NCBI GenBank assembly: GCA_022393335.1
Contig: JAJEKB010021601.1
Location: 2,200,620-2,264,619, forward strand
Direction of reading: 5' to 3'
Length of the DNA stretch: 64,000 nt
Origin: Macrotrachela quadricornifera
Taxonomy: Eukaryota > Rotifera > Eurotatoria > Philodinida > Philodinidae
Numbering within the stretch: position 1 is the first letter of the stretch; each line of letters opens with the position of its first letter. The translations under genes and the position numbers were made by a program. Shown here piece by piece: positions 23,600 through 36,725 of this stretch. The notes beneath the pieces are model-generated. The model did no database searches. It saw nothing but the letters and a program-made list of their open reading frames with translations, and was not told the DNA's origin.

Positions 23600-24890
23600 A
23601 GTACATTTTGTACTGCCAGAAAAGCGAAAATTCTAGAATTTATGTGCTGGCATGTGCTGTTACATGTTGTATCGAAGTTTTACCTATGAGATTCATAAGA
23701 TATGAGTATATATATCCAATTGATCACTGAATGCCGCAAATGAATTACAAAGTAACTCAGTTTTATTCATCTGTGTACATTAGGATCTATCAGGTTCTAT
23801 CATGACATGTGATGCTCTGAGTGATTTTCTTGAGGTTGAGGGCGCAAAAACTCACACACTCGCCTCGTCTCTGAGGGTGAGAGCGAGGGCAAAAACAAAC
23901 GTACGGACTCAAAGAGCGTATCATCTGATGGAAGGTGAGAGTGGGAAGATGTAGACCCTAGAAGACCCGATACACTCATAGATGAGTACAGGTTGATTAC
24001 GTTATTTTTACTAGTTTTGTGTCGTTTGTTGTATTTATGCAATATATCGAATTTTTTTTTATTTGAGCACAGCTGGATAGAGCATCAGCTCTTCTATCAA
24101 ATCATATAATTTGTTGGTTAGTTTCTCTGGCTCTAGCCCAAAAATTTGATGAATTTCAAACAAGTATGAAAAAAAAATTTTTAGGGTTGTTGTCATGATT
24201 TTTTATGGTTTTTTTTCCACATACACACCACTTGCGCTATGCTTATTGTTCGCGATCATATGTGCACATCATACGTTTTTACAAAGACATATTAGTTAAT
24301 AGTGGCATGATATCACAAAAAATCCCTTGTTCATGTAGAAAAAATGTTTTTTTTTGCAACAGCGACCATGTGTCACATAGTTTCGCTTTTTTTAAACAAA
24401 AAGTATACAATTGAAATAAGCTTTACTTTGCAGATTCTAGCGCTTTTCACTCTGCATCTTATGATATATTTTGTTTTTAATAAAGCCTATTAGGTGATGC
24501 ACAAGGAAAGTTCAAAAGGTGGTCTTTTATTCTGTTCTAGCAATTTTCTAAAAAAAGAGTTTTAGTCTTCATTCGTAACTTATTAAATTTTGTAGTGCAA
24601 CCAAAGCAAATAAAATCGAAACCATATGGTTGGATAGAGCAGTTGATGCTCTATTTAACTGTATTAAAATAGGAACTTCCCGATGCTGTACTTAGATACA
24701 ACAAACGACATAAAACTAGTAAAAATAACGTAATCAACCTGTACATGTGAATACACATCTAGTAGAAGTATGTTAAGGAAAATGTCGATAAAAGTTTTAT
24801 TTGTACTCATTCATGCCTTTACAGGCCAGTACATACCAATACATAAATTCTAGAATTTTTGGCAGTACATATCATTAGATATGAATCTAT
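23600..24890. mobile_element. Large interrupted foldback, about 1.3 kb
   Basis: Three pairs of inverted segments lie in mirror order. TACTGCCAGAAA..ATTCTAGAATTTATG near 23619 pairs with 24835-24880. A 47-bp block at about 23990-24036 pairs with 24700-24750 (ACAACAAACGACATAAAACT). TAGAGCATCAGCTC near 24075 pairs with 24630-24655. The order and orientation show one long palindrome with diverged or inserted parts. No coding sequence is supported. Confidence 0.6.
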
Positions 24891-24899
24891 GTCAGTACA

Positions 24900-25110
24900 T
24901 GAAAAAAGTAAATTCTAGGATTTTTGGGACTACATATGTTGTTGACAACACATAACCATGTACGAATGCATATCAATACTTACTAAAGAGTGAATTCAGA
25001 AGTTTTAGGTATTTTGGGACTACATATGTTGTTGGTAGTACATAACCATGCTCCAGTGTATGTTATTATGGGTCAGTAGATGCCACTAAGTGCTTTATGA
25101 AATTCTTAGT
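24900..25110. repeat. Direct repeat, 90-bp period
   Basis: TTTTGGGACTACATATGTTG starts near 24922 and again near 25012, and both copies run into CATAACCATG. The same TAC-rich words occur in the neighbouring foldback, so this may have arisen from its end. Confidence 0.55.
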
Positions 25111-25293
25111 TTTTGAGAGTACGTAGGCTATTACCAGTATGTCTGAATGTTCTAGGAGAGGAGCGTGTCGACGCTAGTACATGATATATGGACATGTGTA
25201 TTCATCCTCTAGATGGTCATACTTTTTCGCGATACATTTTGCATCTATATTCGCACACTCCTCTTTCCAACCGAGTCCAGGAACTACCACTGA

Positions 25294-25611
25294 TCACTGA
25301 TTATTGTTAGGTAAGATATAATTCGATATCAAAATCCGATCATCGATTATGAAATGAGCAAAAAATCCTTTCCAACTGACATACATTCTACAAAATCCTT
25401 GGAATTGCAATTTATAAATGGTTAGTAGTGTATGGTCCATGCCTATGGTAAGCACTGGAATTTTTAAGAAGGCAGGTGATGGGCTGTTGAAAAATGTTTC
25501 ATGTTCTAATTGATAGCGCCTAATATACGTAGGAGGAATGGAACCATTTATTAACTTAACATTAATTCTATCAGACTTGATAAATGACGTCACATTCGTT
25601 GATTGACACAT
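25294..25611 (-). CDS. Possible gene fragment, unknown
   Basis: A 105-codon minus-strand frame from MCQSTNVTSFIK with balanced composition, including KIPVLTIGMDHTLLTIYKLQ. No domain, signal or neighbouring exon is recognised. It stands between repeats just outside the piggyBac element. It may be an exon of a lost gene or chance. Confidence 0.25.
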   Translation of the reverse strand: MCQSTNVTSFIKSDRINVKLINGSIPPTYIRRYQLEHETFFNSPSPAFLKIPVLTIGMDHTLLTIYKLQFQGFCRMYVSWKGFFAHFIIDDRILISNYILPNNNQ

Positions 25612-25726
25612 GGTAGCATATATGAAGACTATAGTCAGGGCTCAAATTACAGAAATCATTGCTCTACAACTATCACTATATATATGCTTATGATCTCAAG
25701 ATTTTATAGAGGAGTGCACGCATTAA

Positions 25727-27854
25727 CTCTTTCACGGCGATTCGGTTTTTCAAGAAAAATAAGTTCAATATACCAGTTTTCATGCATGTTCATCCTCGAT
25801 AAATGTATTCATGGATATTTTTGATGTATGAGAAGTATCCATTGACGAATATGGATTTTTCCAATAAAATTTACTAAGTTGGCTTTTCCCATCTGCTTTT
25901 CTTCTGTGATACATGGGATTTTTTCAACTTATCTATATATGCATATATAAATACCGAAATCATTCTAATCGAGATAATGAATACAAGCTGAAGTCATATT
26001 CTCAAAATTTGCAATTTACATGCTATTCCAAGAAACGGATACGGAGGAAAGTGGCAATTCACAAAGTGATGTGAGTAGTTTGGATGATGGCTTCTCCATA
26101 ATGCAATTCAAATCATCAAGCTCCGAAGAACAAGTTACGGATGATAGTGATGATGATGTGGATTCACAAGTCTGGGAAGAAATAGAATCAGAATCGGATA
26201 TTGAATTCTCGAAAAATTATGGAATGATGGAAGAAGTACAGGGAAATTCGAAAGATAATACGATCAATCCTATCGATTGCTACCGACATTTCATCGCTAA
26301 TGAGATTATTAGTCTCATGGTTCGTGAAACCAATCGATATGCAGAACAGTACGTATAAACACAAAAGCTTACCAAACGGTCAAAAACTCTTCAGTGACGA
26401 CCAACTACTAATTAAGAAATGTTCAGATTTCTGGGAATCATACTTGAAATGGGACTTGTACAAATGCCAGAAATAGATTACTACTGGAGTAAAAGCAAGT
26501 TGTTTGGATCTGAAGTCATTCAAAATACTACGTCAAGAGACCGGTTTGAATTACTTCTCAAATTTTTTTCATTTTTCGAACAACTAAGAAGCGCATGCAG
26601 ACCAATACAGGTTGTTCAAATTGAGACCACTTTTAGATTTATTGAGAGATAGATTCAAATCAATTTACCTTCCGGGTTCCGTTATTTCTATTGACGAAAC
26701 AATGGTATCATGGAAAGGAAGACTTTTGTTCAAACAATACATTCCTGGAAAAGCACATAAGTATAGAGTCAAGATATATAAGGTGGCGGCTACTAATGAA
26801 TACACCTGGAATGTTATGGTTTATACCGACAAATAGGATCCAACGGCTGATCCTGGGCACGCTCAAGTCGCCGTAATCGATTTGGCAGATGATCTTTTGG
26901 GATATCATCGAACGGTAGTACTTGATAACTTCTTTACAAGTGTGGCTCTAGCAAAAAGTTTATTGCGAAATGATACCTATCTTATTGGAACATTGAGAAG
27001 TAATCGGGCTGGATCAAGAGATAAAGTAGTTCGGAAAAAGCTCAAGCGTGGTGAAGTTTATGGACTACAGCGCAACAATGGTACAAAAGTAATCAAGTGG
27101 AAAAATAAAAGAGATGTTTTGATGATATACACAAAACCATCCCACTCAGCCACTTTAGTGGAGATCGGAAAAACCAATAAATCAAATGAACTCATCATGA
27201 AGCCACAAGTTATCGTCGATTACAATAAAGAAAAGAAGGTATCGATTTATCAGATCAATTATCGGCATACTATACATGTCTCAGACGGTCTAAAAAGTGG
27301 TATCAAAAGGTGGCATTTGAAATGATATTTGGAATGTCGTTGGTGAACGCTTATTTGATTTACAAGGAAAATTATGACACAAGCCGTACGATAATGCTAC
27401 AGTTTCGTGAAAGTCTTCTGCGATCTTTGCTTCTTGGTGTACCATACGAGAATTTAAAACCTGGTCCGAGAGACCGTTCAACAAGTCAAACGAAACGCAA
27501 GCTGGCGGATCACAAGCTCAAAGAAAAGGAAGGATCTACGCGCAATGTTGGCAGACGGTGCACTGGCTGCTATGCGAAGGGAAGGACAGAACAGTCAAGA
27601 GAAGCGAGCAACGCAGCAGCAAAGAAAGTAAAAAATTTTTGTTCTGATTGTGATAAATTTTTTTGTCTTGAGTGTTTTAATGATAAGCATTATGCTATGG
27701 GATAAAGAATTCAAATAAAGTACTGAAGACAAAAGCTACGGCAGCTTACGTCTGATCTCCTGCCTAAGAAAAAAGCAGAAGACAATGCTTTTCTATACAT
27801 TTTCTCGTTAGATTATGGCGTCGCCCTACGGTGAGCGATATTGCCATGAAAGGG
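25727..27854. mobile_element. piggyBac element, 2.1 kb, inactive
   Basis: TTAA target sites lie at both ends (25723-25726 and 27855-27858). The left terminal repeat CTCTTTCACGGCGAT matches the inverted right end CCCTTTCATGGCAAT. A plus-strand transposase relic fills the centre. The size is typical of an autonomous piggyBac unit. The ends differ from those of the TTAA MITE at 8265-9063, so this element did not produce that MITE. Confidence 0.85.
26020..27705 (+). pseudogene. piggyBac transposase with stops and frameshifts
   Basis: The protein order is canonical. An acidic N terminus (26020-26358) comes first. The DDE_Tnp_1_7 core follows, with VISIDETMVSWKGR (first Asp), VVLDNFFTS (second Asp, about 26922) and GIDLSDQLSAYY (third Asp, about 27240, in a shifted frame). 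A C-terminal Cys-rich zinc domain (CTGCYAKG, then CSDCDKFFCLECF) ends at 27705. Stops occur at 26356, two more before 26419, and 26836. Frames shift near 26580-26610 and just before 27240. The catalytic Asp residues can still be read, so decay is moderate. The intact enzyme would excise and insert at TTAA without footprint. Confidence 0.88.
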
Positions 27855-27858
27855 TTAA

Positions 27859-28560
27859 TATAATTTAATTTATAACTTAATAAATGATGAAACAGAAATA
27901 AGTTAAATATATTTTAGATTTAAATCTTTGAAAAAATATTTAAATTCATTTTCAATTTAAATTTTTCATAATTTAATTTATGCATAAATCAAAAATTAAA
28001 AATATATATAAATCGACACACCTAGTTAACAGTGCTCTTACTGCTGTTGATAATATGCATAGTCAGTATCAATCTTAATGTTAATAGGAGGGAACCACTA
28101 TTTTCGAATTTTCTCACGACTGGTAGGAGCTATGAAAAAGCCAAGATTACTAATCGATAGAGCTTATCCAGTTCTACTCTGGAACTCTCTGGAAACGTCG
28201 AAGCACTTTCGTGGGCGAATGTCTGCGGGATACACTCGAATCTGCTGCTTACTTCGCCTACGTGTTGTACATATTGCTTTATAGAGAAATGAATGCAGAA
28301 TCTTCTGAAACAAAGGTCAAATCTCTACGATGAAAATTGGCGGAGATATTATACAAGTACTGACGGTATCATTATTTATACTGCACCCGATGTATGATAA
28401 AATAGGCTTGTTGTCGTCTATCGTGCTTATTTCATATTCTAACATGAATCATATCTGAGGTAAACGCTTGTTCCCATATGCGCCTATTCCGAGAGATATT
28501 ATTCATTTGAATCACTTTAAAAAAGGACTGTATTTCGCCAGTTCTATTACAGTCACTCAA
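27859..28560. other. AT-rich spacer before gene A
   Basis: A very AT-rich block (27880-28020) is followed by about 300 bp of more balanced sequence (28070-28320) with a short plus-strand frame of no recognisable family. This may be a coding relic. The promoter of gene A should lie in 28400-28560 but shows no clear motif. Confidence 0.4.
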
Positions 28561-28564
28561 TAAA

Positions 28565-31500
28565 ATGAATCGTGTTGATTCTTTATTATTTTTGGCTACG
28601 TGTCTATTTGTCTCATGTTACTTTAGTATGTTAAATACGAAAAGTTGATATGGATCAGTCATCTTTACTTTTTTCTCTTAGTTAATGGTCAAGATGAATT
28701 TTACGAGTGCTATGTTTGGGGAGATCCACATGTTATTACTTGGAAACCAAAGAACAATGCTAATTATCCTGTGCAATCCCAAGACTGTTATATTCCTGGA
28801 TATTTTCCTGTGATGAGAAATGAGTTTGTTTACTATAGAGCCAAAACTGTGAACAAACGGTTGGGTGAAGTATGCTTCTTTTAAATAAATACCAAGTGGC
28901 TAATTTCAAATTATTATTCTGCAGGTAGAGTTGTACTTCTATGACGGTACAAAAAGAATACCAATTTGCCTAATTTACATGGACAATTCTGAATTACTCA
29001 TTGATGATGAAATGAAATGCAAAGGATGGGGTGAGACAAGATGTTTAGTTATCTATTTATTTATTGGTTTTCAGGAATAACATGGAGCATGACAACAACT
29101 GGTTCAGAACATCTTACTACCATTTCTTATCCAAAAGCAAATTTTGTGACAATTATTAGACAAATGGTAAATAGAAAATTTTTTGTTTGGTGTTTGATTA
29201 TATGGATGCGGCTGATAAATATGCTTAGAACGCATATTCGCAACCGCCAACCAATCTGATCTAACTGTGAAATATAACAGCAATTAAAAAAGTAAAGTCA
29301 GTTGAAGTAGAATTATTACTTACTGTATAATAAACAAGATTCTTGCTAATGGACACACTCATTGGTAAAGATGTAAGCCAGCAAGATGAATTGCTGCCGC
29401 TGAAGCTATAGTGATCTATGAAACCAGCTACAGTTGTCGAATGTATCTGTAGATACTAGTCATCGTCGTTGTGACCCAAAAAATAGATTTTATATTTTAA
29501 AAATTTTTGGTCCCAAGTTTGATTTTCGCGGGCGGCTTTCGATCCATTTCTTCTCATTATGTTTATTGTTATGATTTTACATGTTTTCCGTTGAAGTTAA
29601 AAGCTTTTTGATACTAAAAAAATTTCATTAAAATCTCTAAAAACTTTCAGCCGCTATGACAATCTTTGTTGCGACCTACACTTCTACTAACTTGCCCACG
29701 TGTTGAGATGATCGCCAAATTCCAACCTTAAGATACATCTTCTCATAAGGTCACATAGGTGATACTTTATGCATTCTCATTTCTCAAATGTTAAGTTAAT
29801 TAAATAGAATCTCATATAACAACACAATTTTCGAGCTAGATTGTTTCTTAATACTTGCATGACTATTGCGCTCTGATATTTTTTTTCAGTAGTCGCTGGA
29901 ATTTATGACTGATTTTTCTAGAATAAAAAAAAATAAAAATGACATATTATTAGGTTGATTGCCAAATGAAAGCTATCGAGTCTATTTTCCATATATTAAT
30001 GTTGAATGGTCGTTACAATGAAGCAATGTGACAGAGATTTGTCGGTAATAAATTTTGATTTGTAATGGAACTGCGCAATTTCTCTGGCGAAAGTGTGATA
30101 ATTTGCATATAGAACTAATTAGAAGTTTAAGATTAAGCAGCATGGCTAGTCTTGATAAGGTTAAATTGTCATAGATGACGATAAACTGTTGTTGGTGGCT
30201 TGTTGACTATGTTTTGTACCTGATCCATCATTCAGTAAGAAAACAACATTTAGACCTGAATCAACCATATCGCTTTGGTTCCGATTTATAACGTTGACTG
30301 TAGAGAAATGCATAAATGCTCTAATGTTGGTAATCTTAAATAAATTCATTCCAAGGGAGAAAGTGCTGGTATCCAGGACTCCTACACCTTAGTATCCAGT
30401 CGGCACTTACCGCACTCAATCAGCATCTGCAGTGATTCCACTATGAGCACATTCAACACCTTTTAGTAAAATTTAAAGAACAGAACCTGGTCATCAAATT
30501 TCACCACAAAGTCTTTGAAAAAGCAGTTAAGATAGTGGAAAAGTAGTTGAAGGTGCTGAAGGTGCTCATTGAAGGCGGTAGATGTCAACTAGGTGCCGAG
30601 ATGGTGACCAACTGCTGGGGTGTTAGGGTGCTGGGTATCAGCATTCACCCTTTGGATTCATTCGGACAAAATGAATCCTGTGGCAGCAGTAATGATTAAG
30701 CATGATTTATAACATAATCTGCTATACATTTTTATGATCACGAGGTTCTGTCGTAAGGTGAACGGAAGAAGTTCTGATAATTGGCCTGAGTACACTGTAA
30801 TGCCATATGTTACAATTACAGTTTGCAAAATATCAATACAAAAAAAGTATGAAACAGTTATCAATGAGAGAGAAATATCCATTGTTTATTAAAAACAGCT
30901 TTGTGTATGCAGCCCAGATCATTAACAATCTTTGGTGGAACTATTTTGATACTACAAAGCAACAATGGAGGAAAGATTGAGACAAAGGGTGAGAGCAATC
31001 GCTTCATCAGACTAGTCCAGACAGAGAAAGTTATAGATCCTATGACTAACTACTCGCATACAATCCTCTCTTACTTCCGAAAGCTTCATTATGATATATT
31101 AACTTTTAGTATAACATTATTATAGTAAAACCTCTCTATAATGAACACCAACGGAACCTTGTAAAAAGCGTTCATTATGGGAGGTGTTCATTATATAGAG
31201 GTTTTGTATCGAATGGTCTCTTACGTGTGCGGAAGTCATAATGAACACGACAGAGTAATGTCTATGAATTGTCTGTGCTACAGCTCAACTAATGAACGCG
31301 GAGTAAAGCAAGTATTCCACCTTCCTACCGCACACATCTGCTCAATTCTTATAAAAAGTAATTGTTGTCCATCGTCTGATTAGTCACCTTCGATTGAATG
31401 AATTGATGAGCGAGTTTTAGATCCAGCCTAAAGATGAAACAATAACATCGTGAGCGTTCATTAGTAACAAAAAGGTGAAGTCATCGAACCATTGCACAAT

Positions 31501-34076
31501 AAACTATCTATAGATGTCTATATAAGTACAATTCAAAGCGCTTATAGAAAAAAAATTAGAGCTCACTTATTGAGACGCTTTTTCTAACATAGTTTTCACT
31601 GGTTGCTAGTTTTTTAACATTTCCTTTTGAATGAAAAGAAAAGGATGAAAATTTACGCAAGAAATCTAATCATTCTTTCTGATTTCCAGTTCATTCGTGT
31701 GAATTATTCAAAAAACAAACATTGATTAAAACTATTTTGAGAAATTTTAGATGAAATGAAATTTGAAAGAATGTTTATCATTTTGTATTTTCTTTCCCTT
31801 CTCTTTCTAACTGTTAGAATAAAGTCAATTATCCCATGATTATAGGAAAATAAGAGTGCCACAATAGGAAATCTATAAAAAAATATATCGAAAATTGTAG
31901 TAAAAAAAAATATTTTGAAAAATACTACAATTCGGAAAAAATCTCAAGAATTTGGATAAACTCGGAAAGTCGGAAAGCAATCGGAAACACTTTGAAAAGT
32001 CTGCATTTTTCGATTAAATCGGATGATATCGCCATCTTGACAGATAAATCAATATAATCAAGTTATTTTAATGTCTTTTTTGTTAGCGAACTTTTATTCT
32101 TAGACTACACCTTGTGACAATGGTGCGTATTTTAATATTTATGTATGGCAACCCAAAGATTTAGCCAATAGATCAACTGGGATTTGCAGGAAGGGTGACT
32201 CAAGTTGTCAATTCACAGCTCGAACAATGAACTCAGAATCTGAACATGGTCGTATTAGAGCACGACGTCAAACAATTAATGACCACCAAGCTCGCGCTAG
32301 TTGTAAAACATACGTAGACACATATTTGAGCAAAGGTAAACGGACACTATTGCAACGAGATGCTAGTATGAATGTGACAATCGATTATGTCATGAATAAA
32401 TGTATAGAAGAATTGGCTTCAACAGGAGATTTAGAGGTGAGCAACAAGTGAAATATACTTGAACTAAATGAAACTTTTGAACAGGTAACGCGAAGTGCTC
32501 TCGACGTTTTAATGATGAAGAAATTAACTAAGGATGTGACATCAATCGACTCCATTCAAACAGTAGTTGAACTTGGTGCTCAAGAAGATCTTATTGATTT
32601 TCATGAAGCTATAGATGAAGCCGATGCAAAAGTGCAGCATTTGTTTAAGCGAATACAGACACGGGTAAGTATTAGATTAACGAGGCAACTCATTCAATTG
32701 ATATCCACTGTGTAAGTTCATATTTTGCCCATTAGTAGGATCTAGTGAAACTACAAAAAGGCCTAAAGGGATAAGTACTATTAGGGCTTATCTCCAGAGT
32801 TATACTAGTTTTATTGAGGTTTTAGCCAATGTCAAGGTATGTCCTTGGAAACCGACTAATGATGTTCGACCTGAACTTCTGTACATGAGTAGGTCTAGTT
32901 GTAGTTCGTACATCCAAAAAATTACAGCGCAAATGAATATGTCAATCACGCGACACTGAACTTCCAACGACAACTCATGTTCGACAAAAGATTCACGAAG
33001 ATTGTGTTTTTCGGAAATTCATCATCTCATAATGATGACATCCATTAGACCTGAAATTTTTAGAACATACAAAATACGAATAAACCTACCTAAGCGCAAA
33101 ACTTCCGCCCGAAATATCGTCAGTCGAATTTTCTGTATATACCTCGACATAGGCTAAAATCCCAGTAAAACAGGTGTAACTCTGCAAAGAAGACTTAAAG
33201 GCACTTATTCATATAGGCTTTTTCTAGTGTCACGACAGGTTCTACTTATGAGGGACTTTTTTCAGGTGCTCTCCTCCGATTGCAATAATTATTTGCCTGC
33301 AGATAAAAATCGTGTCATGGTAATAACCTTGAAAGGATTTCAGTTTCTATTGAGATATGGTAAAATTACTAGATTTCCAATGCCTGTATCCAAAAGATTC
33401 TCGTGGGAGATCCCAGATACAAAATTATCGTATTTTTCAATTTTAGTGTGAAACTCGGCGCATTGAAAGATTCGAACTAGTCTAGCTTGATTAGAAAAAT
33501 TTAGAAGTTTTGAATAAAGCCCCGTCAAGATATAGAACTTTAAAATTTGAAATCCTTCTCTATAGATAGTGTATATAACATACATTTTTTGAAAGCTTTG
33601 TATCTTAGCGACGAATTCATGAATGATGCTTCCCGCAGACATAGTCCCCAAGAACATTTGCTCTAAAGACAGTTGTCCTTCAAACAGTTTCTGCCTAGTG
33701 AGACTTGCCCCCAATAATATTTCTTTTCCAAAAATTTACTCCACAAGCATTTGTTCTTGTGATACTAACTTCCTAACAGCCCTTAGTTAAAAGTACCAGC
33801 ACACAAAAACCAACTAAAAAAATGCTGAAATTATATGAAAGCTTTCTCACCTACACGATCACTGTCATCCTCACACCTTCACCATCATTCAATCTTGTTA
33901 CGGTAACAGGATGTCATCTTCCTTTTTACAGGTGCCATGTGAACCCTTATCTCCACCGGGCGTAACGCGCATGACTACCACAACCACAACTACAACGACA
34001 ACTACAACCACCACAACTACTACAACAACCACCACTCTTCCTACCACAACCACAACTACAATAGCAACAACAACAG
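28565..34076 (+). CDS. Gene A: RGM-like secreted protein, GDPH type (3' end not found)
   Basis: Exons read by eye: 28565-28625, 28682-28869, 28925-29030, 29075-29166, 32104-32436, 32485-32664, 33932-34076; all introns are GT..AG. It starts with a signal peptide (MNRVDSLLFLATCLFVSCYF). ECYVWGDPHVITW follows, a partial von Willebrand D start whose GDPH is the autocleavage site of repulsive guidance molecules. Exon 5 has the RGM_C-like pattern: FNIYVWQPKDL, STGICRKGDSSC, then SCKTYV and NKCIEELASTGDL. Exon 7 is an almost pure Thr stalk. The total of 1105 nt leaves phase 1, so at least one more exon is needed. None is visible before the 6.2-kb inverted-repeat segment at 34941. The same exon phases are seen in gene B. 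RGM proteins bind BMP ligands and neogenin; whether this one does is unknown. Confidence 0.75.
30359..30652. mobile_element. MITE-like repeat in gene A intron 4
   Basis: GTGCTGGTATCCAG at the left pairs with CTGGGTATCAGCAT at the right. The inside is unusually GC-balanced and repeats GGTGCTGA and ACACC words. Target duplication is unclear. Confidence 0.4.
31125..31206. mobile_element. Pogo/Tigger-type hairpin MITE, 82 bp
   Basis: The left end, GTAAAACCTCTCTATAATGA, and the right end (complement CAAAACCTCTATATAATGAA) form a tight hairpin with TA on both sides (31123-31124 and 31207-31208). AAACCTCTCTATAA ends are typical of pogo-like elements. Another copy of TAATGAACAC lies at 31239-31250. 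Confidence 0.65.
32742..33232. mobile_element. TIR element, about 490 bp, in gene A intron 6
   Basis: Ends of about 100 bp are inverted copies: CTAGTG.AAC..AAAAAGGCCT at the left and the inverse of CACTAGAAAAAGCCTATATG at the right. Matching GCAGAGTTA/AGAGTTATAC and TTTTAGCC-ATGTC segments lie further inside. It is non-coding. Confidence 0.6.
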
Positions 34077-34560
34077 GTAAATACACAGTTCAGTTTAACA
34101 GCAAAATGCAATGGTAATGTATTCTTGAAACTGCATAGGTGCAAATACTGTATATATGCTAAGAAAACATTTGCGGAGTGATATAACTTGATAATCGTGG
34201 ACAGCTAAATGTGTGATTAGGGAATTTTATATATCTTTGTCTACTCTATCACTTTGATTTATCGGCATTTTGACGTTTCGTCGGTACTTTTCATTCTGAA
34301 CATCCAATATCGTAGCCCGCTCCAATCATCCATTTTCTTCAAAATTTCATTACTTTTATGATAACAATATGGGATGTTTGAAATTAGAAAAACTCGAATA
34401 TTCGGAACGATCATCGAAAAATAAACGGATGTTCGTAAAACTTTACATGAGAGCTGAAAATAGAAAAAAGATATGTTCAGAATAAAGATCTGCTTCTTTT
34501 ATTAGTGCAGCACTTTAGTTCCAATTAACCGATGTTCAGAACGCTCTTCATTTTACAATT
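34077..34560. other. Flank after gene A exon 7
   Basis: It starts with a good donor (GTAAATAC). A short candidate acceptor and tail at about 34138-34190 would encode ANTVYMLRKHL and stop, but it has no likeness to the other paralogs' last exons. No supported exon. Confidence 0.35.
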
Positions 34561-34564
34561 AGGG

Positions 34565-34940
34565 ATGCGACAAGCCTACAGCTTTGGAGTTTGAATTTGA
34601 AATTGGGGTTTAGGTTTGGATTTGTATGCTTACGTTAGGCTTTGATCTCGATTTGCCTTTGAATTAAATTTAAAAACTTGAATTTGGATATGACTTCAAT
34701 CTTAGTGCTTATATTTGGATGTAAGTTTGGATTTGGTACAAAATCCTGAAATTTTTTTTATGATAGAGCATCCCCAACAGGTGTATTGTACTTATCGAAG
34801 CTTTATCTTTTATATTTGGTAAATTTGATACCAAATCCCAAATCTAATTACCAATCTCAAGCGTCAAGTTCAAACTCACATCCACATGTCTGTACTAAAA
34901 TTCAAGTCATATCCAAATTTAAGCTTTTAAATCTACGAGG
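34565..34940. repeat. Imperfect foldback of TTTGGATTTG-type repeats
   Basis: AACTTGAATTTGGATATGAC near 34675 pairs with GTCATATCCAAATTTAAGC near 34906. The left half repeats TTTGGATTTG words and the right half their complement. It lies directly outside the left long inverted repeat at 34941. Confidence 0.55.
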
Positions 34941-36374
34941 AAACCTCTCCAACTGATACACTCTGTTTGAGCTCATATGTTATTCATAGGCAGGACTCAT
35001 AGCGTAGGTAAAATCCCCTAAGGGGATTCGTCCCATCGCCACTTTATCGCAGAGAAACAAGTGCAACAAGTTTCTCTGAAAATGACATTACTGTGTTTTC
35101 TATAAAAAAAAAATTATTTTTATATCTTAATCAAAGAATATTTTCGCGAGTTGATTTTTTAAAACTGATATTACGCACGGTTAGTTATTGCAGTAAAACA
35201 GAAGATTGTTAGCTATTTTCTGTATTGAGTGAGAAAAAGCATATGTATATATATAACGAAGGAAAAAAAAATAAAAGACCAAGAAAATAATTAACCAGTC
35301 GAATGGTAATAATAGTTGAAAAAGAAATGAGTGAAGCACAGTTCTTGTTGACCCCGAGAACACCAAATAATTGGTCCATTAAGACAACTATTTTTATGAC
35401 GTTTATCTATTTAAAATATGAAACAAATGTTTTTCGCATTCCGAAATGGAGCTGGTTCATGTTTCAAAAAACCGCTGTTTGAACCAGGCATATTTTATCA
35501 TCGGTTGAAAAGCTTTTGATCACGTTTGAGAATATATTAATGATTGCAACTTGATCAAATTATTACGTTCGGATAAATTAATGTGTATTTCGTCTAGCGG
35601 TACGTGATCATATACACGTCGTACAATTTTTTTATGTTGACGATTATAATAAACATCAAGTGGTTGGATCATTGGCGTAGTTTTTGGTGAAATTACTCGA
35701 TATTCGAAATGCTTCAATTCTTTATAAACATCTGAATGAACTTGGTCTGACAAACTATCAAGAAGAAGTAATGTTCTCGATCATAGATTTGGAATTAAGC
35801 ACTGATCAGACCAATAAGTAACCAGCGATGATGTTAATTTATCACTTTTAGGACAAATAAGAACAATATTCTTTGCATTGATCAAGTTCATTATCAAATT
35901 TTCACTAATATGTGCTGATACTTCTTTTAAACACATATAAAGTGGATGAAGAACACATTCCTTGGGTTGGATAGTATAAGAATGAGCGGCAGCTCCAAGT
36001 GATCGAACAGTACCCAAAGTAGACATTTCTCCGCTATAAGTTAATGTTCTATCAGCATGAGGTTCTAATTCAATACCTGATTTCGATCATCTTTCATTTA
36101 TTTTATTTGTTTCAAAGACGAAATTTTTAGCTGCTTCCTTAATTTCTTGATTTTCAACGCCTTTTTTTGTGACCAGTTTGGTCATTTCTCGACTACATAT
36201 TTCATGTCGATATTTAAAACTATATGATCAATTATCAGAAGCCTGAAAATCAATGAAATTTAATTCACGAATTTTTTTAAGACCCTATCTGTGTAAACCA
36301 ACAAGTAACGCTCAGCTCTTTCTCGTAGAAATCGTGTTTCTAAATTACCATCAAGCTATTCATTTATAAAATTT

Positions 36375-36720
36375 TAAAAAATCGAAGTCAGATTCAAGTT
36401 CCGGGACATTAACGGATGTTGACCAAACTTCATAAAAAACAAATGCTTTTTATTAAAAATTTGTTGTTTCTTTAAAAAATTGGTCGTCAAACAATTTTTA
36501 TACAACTGACTTCAGATTTGAGTTTCTCGACCTCGGTTACCCTTCGGTCAACCCTTATAAAAAATATTTTTTTTGCAAAAAAAGTGATATTTTGTGTAAA
36601 AAAATGAATCCAAAAAAAATTTTTAAAAACTAACATCAGATTCGGATTTCTCGACCCCGATTACCCTTTGGTTAAGTTTTATAGAAAATATGAATAAAAT
36701 GTTTTTTTGAGCTTTTGCGG
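36375..36720. repeat. Tandem repeat, about 125-bp unit, three copies
   Basis: Units start near 36381, 36509 and 36632 with a CTTCAGATTTGAGTTTCTCG-like word, followed by ACCTCGGTTACCCTTCGGTC in the best copy and an A/T-rich tail. A single inverted copy lies at 5311-5400. It interrupts the pogo-like transposase relic. Confidence 0.65.
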
Positions 36721-36725
36721 ACATA

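Noticed and set aside
24066..24140. tRNA-like stretch (GGATAGAGCATCAGCTCTTC) with a GGTTAGTTTC box
   Set aside because: Only four acceptor pairs and no proper anticodon stem. A mirror copy near 24630 shows it is part of the foldback rather than a tRNA gene.
33898..34086. Poly-Val and poly-Thr frames on both strands (also at 52694-52930)
   Set aside because: The plus-strand frame is the Thr stalk exon of gene A (or C); the minus-strand poly-Val frames are shadows of the ACN repeats.
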